DNA from: Rubrivivax sp.
Lineage (GTDB): Bacteria > Pseudomonadota > Gammaproteobacteria > Burkholderiales > Burkholderiaceae_C
Length of the DNA: 9,853 bases
Assembly: GCA_030693565.1 (NCBI GenBank)
Contig: JAUYAJ010000676.1
Location: forward strand, 1 to 9,853
Direction of reading: 5' to 3'
Both the position numbers and the translations under genes were made by a program. The notes under the pieces were generated by a model. The model ran no database searches, had not been told where the DNA came from, and worked only from the letters and a program-made list of their open reading frames with translations. This document shows, piece after piece, positions 5,817 through 9,853 of this stretch (the first letter of the stretch is position 1; each line of letters starts with the position of its first letter).

Positions 5817-7583
5817 ATGCCCCTGACTTTCCGCCGGGCCGCCGCGCTGGCAGCCGCCGCCGCCATTGCCAGCGCACCGGCCGCCGCCGCGCCCACACCA
5901 CCCGTCAATTCACCCCTTGACGCGCCGCTCTTCTATCAATTGCTGATCGGTGAGCTGGAACTGCGCGCCGGCCAGGCCGGCACCGCCTTCGAGGTCATCC
6001 TCGACGCCGCCCGCCGCACCCGCAACGAAGTGCTGTTCCGCCGCGCCGTCGACATCGCCTTGCAAGCGCGCGCCGGCAACCAGGCCTTGGCCGCGACCCG
6101 GGCCTGGCGCATCGCATTGCCGAACTCGCTCGATGCGCTGCGCATGCAGTTGCAGATCCTGGCCGCGCTGAACCGCGTGCCCGAGGCGGCCGAGCCGCTT
6201 CGCAGCCTGCTCGGCATGACGCCCGAGGCCGAACGCGGCGGCCTGATCACCGCCTTGCCACGTTTTCTGCAGCGCGCGCAAGACCCCAAACAGACCGCCG
6301 AACTGCTCGACCAGGTGTTGCAGGCGCATCTGCAATCCCCGGCTACAGCCACTGCCGCCGGCGTTGCGCTGGGCCGCGGCTGGCTGGCCGCCGGCGACAG
6401 CGCGCGCGCACTGACGCTGGCCCAGCAAGCCGCCGCCGGTGACCCGGCTGCCGTCGGCCCCACCTTGCTGGCGCTCGAGCTGATGGCCAAAGTGCCGGTG
6501 GCTGAGCGCATTGTCAGTGCCCACTTGCAGCGCGCCGATGCACCTGCGGGCCTGCGGCTGGCTTATGTGCGCGCACTGACGCAGGCCCAGCGCTATGTCG
6601 AAGCGGTGCGTGAACTCGAAGCCGTGACCCTGCAGCAGCCCATGCTGGCGCCGCCCTTCCTGTCGCTGGGCGCCTTGCGGCTCGAGCTGCGGCAGCAACA
6701 GGCCGGCGAGGCCGCGTTGCTGCGCTACATCGAACTGGCGCAGGCGGCGACGCCGGCTGAAGCCCCGGCCTCGGCCGCCGACGGCAGCGACGACGACGTC
6801 GCGGCGCGCCCCGAACAAGGCCTGGTCCAGGCCCGGCTGCTGCTGGCCCAGTCGGCCGAACAGCGCGGCGACTTTGCCGCTGCCGAACGCTGGCTGGCCC
6901 AGGTCGACGACCCGCAGCGGGCGCTGGAAGTGCAAGTCCGCCGCGCCTCGCTGATGGCGCGCCAGGGCCAGGTGGCCGAGGCCCGGGCGCTGATCCGGAA
7001 TTCGCACGAGCGCAGCCCCGAGGACGCCCGCGCCAAGGCGGTGGCCGAAGCGGCGCTGCTGCGCGAGCTCAAGCGCTGGCAGGAAGCCTACGACGTGCTG
7101 ACCGCAGCCAGCGAGCGCGCGCCCGAAGACACCGACCTGCTCTACGAGCGCGCGATGATGGCCGAGAAGGTCGGCCGACTCGAGCAGATGGAGGTGCTGC
7201 TGCGCCGCGTCATCGAGCTCAAGCCCGACAGCGCCCATGCGCACAACGCGCTCGGCTACTCGCTGGCCGATCGCAGCCAGCGCCTGCCCGAGGCGCGCCA
7301 GCTGATCCAGCGCGCGCTCGAACTGGCCCCCGGCGACCCCTTCATCACCGACAGCCTGGGCTGGGTCGAGTACCGGCTTGGCAACCTGCCGGCAGCGCTG
7401 CAGTTGCTGCAGACCGCCTACGCGGCGCGCCCCGACACCGAGATCGGCGCCCACCTGGGCGAGGTGCTCTGGGCCACCGGCCGCCGCGACGACGCGCGCC
7501 GGGTCTGGCGCGAGTCGCGCGGCCGCGACGCCACCAACGACGTGCTGCGCGAAACCCTGGCCCGGCTCAAGGTCGACCTGTGA
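5817..7583 (+). CDS. Exported tetratricopeptide-repeat protein (LbcA-like position)
   Basis: A 588-residue protein with an N-terminal signal peptide: Arg6-Arg7, then a long Ala/Leu core and likely cleavage after the AAA at about residue 24-25. The remainder is helical TPR-type repeats, with an N-terminal block (about 40-310), an acidic Ala/Asp-rich linker (about 312-332, with a run of Asp), and the best-conserved C-terminal repeats (about 440-575) containing HNALGYSLADRSQRLPEA and ITDSLGWVEYRLGNLPAAL. TPRs are protein-binding scaffolds. The position just before lolB matches P. aeruginosa PA4667 (LbcA), the outer-membrane lipoprotein that activates the CtpA protease; orthology is inference from synteny and architecture. 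Unlike LbcA, no lipobox cysteine is visible, so this protein is probably soluble in the periplasm. Its TGA overlaps the lolB GTG start (GTGA). Confidence 0.85.
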   Translation: MPLTFRRAAALAAAAAIASAPAAAAPTPPVNSPLDAPLFYQLLIGELELRAGQAGTAFEVILDAARRTRNEVLFRRAVDIALQARAGNQALAATRAWRIALPNSLDALRMQLQILAALNRVPEAAEPLRSLLGMTPEAERGGLITALPRFLQRAQDPKQTAELLDQVLQAHLQSPATATAAGVALGRGWLAAGDSARALTLAQQAAAGDPAAVGPTLLALELMAKVPVAERIVSAHLQRADAPAGLRLAYVRALTQAQRYVEAVRELEAVTLQQPMLAPPFLSLGALRLELRQQQAGEAALLRYIELAQAATPAEAPASAADGSDDDVAARPEQGLVQARLLLAQSAEQRGDFAAAERWLAQVDDPQRALEVQVRRASLMARQGQVAEARALIRNSHERSPEDARAKAVAEAALLRELKRWQEAYDVLTAASERAPEDTDLLYERAMMAEKVGRLEQMEVLLRRVIELKPDSAHAHNALGYSLADRSQRLPEARQLIQRALELAPGDPFITDSLGWVEYRLGNLPAALQLLQTAYAARPDTEIGAHLGEVLWATGRRDDARRVWRESRGRDATNDVLRETLARLKVDL

Positions 7584-8116
7584 CCGGCCTGCGGTCCTGG
7601 GGCCGCTGGAGCGCGACCCTCCTACTGGCCGCCGCACTGGCGGGCTGCGCGAGCGTGCCGCCACCGGCCGAGTCGCCCTGGACATCGGGGAGGCTGACGG
7701 TGCGCGTCGATGCTCATGGCGACCAGGCTGCGCGCCAGGTCGGTGCGGCCTTCGACCTGCGCGGCGACGGCGACACCGGCGAGCTGCGGCTGAGTTCGCC
7801 GCTGGGCACGCTGCTGGCGCAGGCGAACTGGTCGCCCGGCGCCGCCGTGCTGCGCAGCGCCGACGGCGAGACCCGCTACCCCGACCTCGACACCTTGTCG
7901 CGCCAGGCACTGGGCGAAGCGCTGCCGCTGCGCGCCCTGCCCGACTGGCTGGCCGGCCGGCCCTGGCCGGGCGCGCCGTCGCAAAGCCGCGCCGAGGGCT
8001 TCGACCAGCTGGGCTGGTCGGTGACGCTGGCCCGGCTGAACGACGGCTGGATAGACGCCAGCCGCGCCGCGCCGCCAGCGGTGAGCCTGCGCGTGCGGCT
8101 GGAGCGCCCGCAATGA
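7580..8116 (+). CDS. lolB: Outer-membrane lipoprotein LolB
   Basis: A 178-residue lipoprotein that accepts lipoproteins from LolA and inserts them into the outer membrane. The signal peptide has Arg5/Arg9, a hydrophobic core and the lipobox LAGC with lipidated Cys23, leaving a mature chain of about 156 residues. SGRLTVRV (about 36-43) begins the beta-barrel half, as in LolB family members, and LPLRALPDWLAGRPWPG resembles the family's central region. Overall sequence conservation is low, as usual for LolB; position between the TPR gene and ispE supports the call. The start is GTG 7580, giving a 4-nt overlap with the TPR stop; AAGG lies about 9 nt upstream. The stop overlaps the ispE ATG by 4 nt (ATGA). 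Confidence 0.87.
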   Translation: MTGLRSWGRWSATLLLAAALAGCASVPPPAESPWTSGRLTVRVDAHGDQAARQVGAAFDLRGDGDTGELRLSSPLGTLLAQANWSPGAAVLRSADGETRYPDLDTLSRQALGEALPLRALPDWLAGRPWPGAPSQSRAEGFDQLGWSVTLARLNDGWIDASRAAPPAVSLRVRLERPQ

Positions 8117-8994
8117 CGCTGCGCGCGCTGTTCGACCTGCCGGCGCCGGCCAAGCTCAACCTGTTCCTGCACATCGTCGGCCGCCGCGCCGACGGCTACC
8201 ACCTGCTGCAGTCGCCGTTCGTGATGATCGACTGGGCCGACACGCTGCACTTCGAGCGCCGCGACGACGGTCGGCTGCAGCGCCACGATCTGGGCCCGGC
8301 GCTGCCCGCCGACGACTTGTGCCTGCGTGCGGCGCGCCTGCTGCAACTCGAGAGCGGCACCGCACTGGGCGCCGACATCACGATCGAAAAGACCGTGCCC
8401 TGGGGCGCCGGCATGGGCGGGGGCAGCTCCGACGCCGCCACCACCTTGCTGGCGCTGAACCGGCTCTGGCAACTGAACTGGCCGCGCCAGCGCCTGCTGG
8501 CGCTGGGCCTGCGCCTGGGCGCCGACGTGCCCTTCTTCGTCGGCGGCCACAACGCCTTCGTTGAAGGCATCGGCGAGCGGCTGACGCCGATCACGCTGCC
8601 GCCGCGCTGGTATGCGGTGGTCAAACCCGAAGCGGCGATCGCCACCGGCGCGATCTTCGAGCACCCGCTGCTCACGCGCGACACGGAAGCTGTTATAGTC
8701 GAGGGCTCTCTCGCAGAGACATCGGGACCCAGTGGCTGGGCAGACGGATTTGGCTGCAACGACTTGCAGCCGCCGGCGCAAAGCCAGTGCCCCGAGGTGT
8801 TGCAGGTCTGTGATTGGCTCGCTGCCCGCTTTGGCAACAGCCGCATGACAGGTTCCGGCAGCGCCGTGTTTGCGAGAGCCGGTGCAGCCGCTCGACCCTT
8901 GGCGATGCTACCGGCGGATGAACTTCCGCCGGGGTGGGTGGGTCGGATGTGCCGCAGTCTGGACAGCCATCCTCTGGTGGCCTGGGCAGACTGA
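8113..8994 (+). CDS. ispE: 4-diphosphocytidyl-2-C-methyl-D-erythritol kinase IspE
   Basis: A 293-residue GHMP-family kinase that phosphorylates the 2-hydroxyl of CDP-methylerythritol in the MEP isoprenoid pathway. Motifs: PAPAKLNLFLHI (10-21) with catalytic Lys14, RADGYHLLQS (25-34), the GHMP ATP-binding loop PWGAGMGGGSSDAA (96-109), GADVPFF with catalytic Asp138, and C-terminal SRMTGSGSAVFA. Length is normal and key residues are intact. ATG 8113 has GGAG 8 nt upstream and overlaps the lolB stop by 4 nt. The last 100 codons are unusual: 32 end in A or T, including rare ATA, AGA and CTA, against 6 of the first 100 and 8 of the next 93. A promoter-like motif and several hairpins lie in that part (see findings). 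The protein sequence there still looks like IspE. Confidence 0.96.
   Translation: MTLRALFDLPAPAKLNLFLHIVGRRADGYHLLQSPFVMIDWADTLHFERRDDGRLQRHDLGPALPADDLCLRAARLLQLESGTALGADITIEKTVPWGAGMGGGSSDAATTLLALNRLWQLNWPRQRLLALGLRLGADVPFFVGGHNAFVEGIGERLTPITLPPRWYAVVKPEAAIATGAIFEHPLLTRDTEAVIVEGSLAETSGPSGWADGFGCNDLQPPAQSQCPEVLQVCDWLAARFGNSRMTGSGSAVFARAGAAARPLAMLPADELPPGWVGRMCRSLDSHPLVAWAD
8691..8699 (+). promoter_or_regulatory. Candidate extended -10 promoter inside ispE
   Basis: TGTTATAGT is a TG-n-TATAGT extended -10 (5 of 6 to TATAAT) in GC-rich coding sequence. At 17-nt spacing the -35 position (8671-8676, CTCACG) matches only 3 of 6, which an extended -10 can tolerate. Predicted +1 is near 8706. It could drive tRNA-Gln and prs, or a small RNA, separately from the lolB-ispE transcript. 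The function is inferred. Confidence 0.5.
8704..8880 (+). other. Nested complementary helices within the ispE 3' third (possible structured RNA)
   Basis: Long-range pairing of GGCTCTC-(TC)-GCA (8704-8715) with TGCGAGAGCC (8871-8880) gives 10 pairs with a 2-nt bulge and encloses the domain. Inside are CCCAG/CTGGG (8728-8740, 3-nt loop); CAGAC (8741-8745) with GTCTG (8806-8810), which encloses a perfect 8-bp hairpin GGCTGCAA/TTGCAGCC (8752-8771) and GGCGC/GTGCC (8775-8791, one G-U); and GGCT-TGCC/GGCA-AGCC (8816-8842). All are mutually compatible. A local TCTCT/AGAGA hairpin (8707-8719) would exclude the closing helix. Pairings are seen directly; folding in vivo is inference, and GC-rich coding DNA yields chance helices. 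Confidence 0.35.
8911..8932 (+). other. 8-bp perfect hairpin near the ispE 3' end
   Basis: CCGGCGGA (8911-8918), loop TGAACT, TCCGCCGG (8925-8932). It is followed by GGGTGGGTGGG-type sequence rather than T residues, so it is not an intrinsic terminator. It encodes an LPADELPPG segment of IspE. Confidence 0.4.
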
Positions 8995-9004
8995 GAAAAG
9001 TTCG

Positions 9005-9028
9005 AGGTGACGGCGCAAGCCGGCACCT
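9005..9028 (+). other. GNRA-capped hairpin between ispE and tRNA-Gln
   Basis: AGGTG (9005-9009) pairs with CACCT (9024-9028), then an A-G mismatch, then CGGC (9011-9014) with GCCG (9019-9022), closed by a GCAA tetraloop (9015-9018). It lies 10 nt after the ispE stop and ends 4 nt before the tRNA 5' end. There is no T-tract. It may mark or protect the ispE 3' end, or shape the 5' leader processed by RNase P. Confidence 0.6.
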
Positions 9029-9032
9029 GTGT

Positions 9033-9109
9033 AGGGGAGTCGCCAAGTTGGTCAAGGCATCGGATTTTGATTCCGACATGCGAGGGTTCGAGTCCTTCCT
9101 CCCCTGCCA
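9033..9109 (+). tRNA. tRNA-Gln (anticodon UUG)
   Basis: A complete 77-nt cloverleaf with encoded CCA (9107-9109). Acceptor AGGGGAG (9033-9039) pairs with CTCCCCT (9099-9105), discriminator G9106. D-stem GCC/GGC (9042-9044 and 9056-9058), anticodon stem TCGGA/TCCGA (9060-9064 and 9072-9076), loop TTTTGAT with anticodon TTG at 9067-9069, T-stem GAGGG/CCTTC (9082-9086 and 9094-9098, one G-U) and T-loop TTCGAGT. The general form resembles bacterial tRNA-Gln, but pair 1-72 is A-U rather than the U-A of the E. coli tRNA. It sits between ispE and prs with no obvious promoter in the 38 nt before it, so it is probably cut from a longer transcript by RNase P and 3' processing. Confidence 0.96.
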
Positions 9110-9117
9110 AAAATTCA

Positions 9118-9143
9118 CCTGACAATCGGCGCGGCCGTTCAGG
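9118..9143 (+). other. Hairpin in the tRNA-Gln to prs gap
   Basis: CCTGA (9118-9122) pairs with TCAGG (9139-9143), and inside it CGGC (9127-9130) with GCCG (9134-9137) around a GCG loop; CAAT and a single T form an asymmetric internal loop. It occupies most of the 56-nt gap 9110-9165, ahead of the prs ribosome binding site, and would form the 5' leader of prs once the tRNA is released. Confidence 0.35.
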
Positions 9144-9153
9144 CCCGCTCGAC

Positions 9154-9157
9154 GGAG
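9154..9157 (+). promoter_or_regulatory. Shine-Dalgarno deciding the prs start
   Basis: GGAG lies 8 nt before GTG 9166 and 23 nt before the alternative in-frame GTG 9181, so it favours 9166. No in-frame ATG is available between the tRNA and the conserved FTGNTNP segment. Confidence 0.6.
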
Positions 9158-9162
9158 AGACC

Positions 9163-9190
9163 ACCGTGCTGTTCAACACCGTGCTGTTCA
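9163..9190 (+). repeat. 13-bp direct repeat across the prs start codon
   Basis: ACCGTGCTGTTCA occurs at 9163-9175 and again at 9178-9190, a 15-bp period that preserves frame and duplicates the codons GTG-CTG-TTC. Each copy carries a potential GTG start. It looks like a short tandem duplication at the 5' end of prs. Confidence 0.8.
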
Positions 9191-9853
9191 CCGGCAATAC
9201 CAATCCGGTGCTGGCGCAGGAGATTGCCACGCACCTGGGCGTCGAACTCGGCCGCGCGGCCGTGGGCCGCTTCTCCGACGGCGAAGTCACGGTCGAGATC
9301 CGGCAGAACGTGCGTGCCCGCGACGTCTTCGTCGTCCAGCCCACCTGCATGCCGACCAACGAGAGCTTGATGGAGCTCTTCATCATGGTCGATGCGAACA
9401 AGCGCGCCAGCGCCCGGCGCATCACCGCGGTGATGCCTTATTACGGCTATGCCCGCCAGGACCGCCGACCGCGCTCGACCCGGGTGCCGATCAGCGCCAA
9501 GGTGGTGGCCAACATGCTCGAGACCGTGGGCGTCGAGCGTGTGCTGACGATGGACCTGCACGCCGACCAGATCCAGGGTTTCTTCGACATTCCGGTCGAC
9601 AACATCTACGCCAGCCCGGTGCTGCTGTCGGACCTGAAAAGCAAGAACTACAGTGACCTGGTCGTCGTTTCGCCCGACGTCGGTGGCGTGGTCCGCGCAC
9701 GTGCGCTGGCCAAGCAGCTCAACTGCGATCTGGCGATCATCGACAAGCGCCGGCCCACCGCCAACGTCTCCGAAGTGATGCACGTCATCGGCGAGATCGA
9801 CGGCCGCAACTGCGTGATCATGGACGACATGATCGACACCGCCGGCACGCTGG
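9166..9853 (+). CDS. prs: Ribose-phosphate pyrophosphokinase (PRPP synthetase), 5' part
   Basis: Makes PRPP from ribose 5-phosphate and ATP for purine, pyrimidine, histidine, tryptophan and NAD synthesis. The visible 229 codons cover FTGNTNPVLAQEIA (8-21), the GRFSDGEV segment, PYYGYARQDRR (ATP-binding region), DLHADQIQGFFDIPVDN (130-146) with His132, VVSPDVGGVVRARALAKQ, DKRRP (flexible loop), and the PRPP-binding DDMIDTAGT (220-228), where the window ends. About 90 residues are missing at the C-terminus. The start is taken as GTG 9166 from the ribosome binding site; GTG 9181 is the alternative and would remove five residues created by a direct repeat. It follows tRNA-Gln by 56 nt, as in Pseudomonas from memory. 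Confidence 0.96.
   Translation, partial: MLFNTVLFTGNTNPVLAQEIATHLGVELGRAAVGRFSDGEVTVEIRQNVRARDVFVVQPTCMPTNESLMELFIMVDANKRASARRITAVMPYYGYARQDRRPRSTRVPISAKVVANMLETVGVERVLTMDLHADQIQGFFDIPVDNIYASPVLLSDLKSKNYSDLVVVSPDVGGVVRARALAKQLNCDLAIIDKRRPTANVSEVMHVIGEIDGRNCVIMDDMIDTAGTL

Noticed and set aside
5774..5908. 45-residue N-terminal extension of MutM
   Set aside because: MutM needs Pro2 at the N-terminus for catalysis, so MPELPEVEV must be the start. The extension is antisense to the TPR signal peptide.
5910..8174. 754-codon minus-strand open frame opposite the TPR gene and lolB
   Set aside because: The Arg/Gly/Ala-rich translation has no motif, and the opposite strand holds well-supported genes joined by 4-nt overlaps.
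1..9853. CRISPR arrays, insertion sequences, attachment sites, rRNA, toxin-antitoxin or phage genes
   Set aside because: I saw no spaced repeats, transposase-like frames or terminal inverted repeats. The tRNA 3' end is not repeated downstream within the window, so no integration is supported.

Overview
This is a GC-rich, densely packed chromosomal window with housekeeping genes and no sign of mobile DNA. Protein character, strong G/C preference at third codon positions and gene order (recN end, rapZ, LON-domain protein, mutY, dynamin-like GTPase, mutM, TPR protein, lolB, ispE, tRNA-Gln, prs) point to a betaproteobacterium of the order Burkholderiales, probably near the Leptothrix/Rubrivivax group. 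The genus is inference. The block TPR-lolB-ispE-tRNA-Gln-prs matches, from memory, the order in Pseudomonas aeruginosa (PA4667 to PA4670).

Layout. 1-237 is the 3' end of recN (+). 269-1802 holds rapZ and a LON substrate-binding-domain gene (+), overlapping by 14 nt. A GC-rich hairpin at 1812-1838 separates them from a convergent minus-strand operon transcribed mutM (5773-4943), dynamin-like GTPase (4860-2881), mutY (2881-1832). Thus the two 8-oxoguanine repair glycosylases flank a large GTPase whose stop codon overlaps the mutY start. A 43-bp AT-richer divergent promoter region (5774-5816) separates mutM from a plus-strand operon: a secreted TPR protein (5817-7583), lolB (7580-8116) and ispE (8113-8994), each joined to the next by a 4-nt overlap, then tRNA-Gln(UUG) (9033-9109) and prs (9166 onward, cut by the window end).

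Functions. The window covers recombinational repair (recN), oxidative-damage repair (mutM, mutY), nucleotide or amino-sugar signalling (rapZ), outer-membrane lipoprotein insertion (lolB), isoprenoid precursor synthesis (ispE), translation (tRNA-Gln) and PRPP synthesis (prs).

I found no undescribed protein system. The most unusual signal is at RNA level. The last 100 codons of ispE switch abruptly to A/T-ending codons (32 of 100, against 6 of the first 100 and 8 of the next 93, counted by hand). The switch begins at an extended -10 promoter-like motif (8691-8699), followed by a set of nested complementary helices (8704-8880), a strong 8-bp hairpin (8911-8932) and a GNRA-capped hairpin (9005-9028) ending 4 nt before the tRNA. 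Together these suggest a hidden promoter and structured leader for tRNA-Gln-prs, or an embedded small RNA. Separately, rapZ and mutM both lack a ribosome binding site and have -10-like boxes that place +1 on the A of their ATG, so both may be leaderless.

There is no gene-free stretch longer than 300 bases. The largest gaps are 4861-4942 (82 bp) and 9110-9165 (56 bp), both annotated below.
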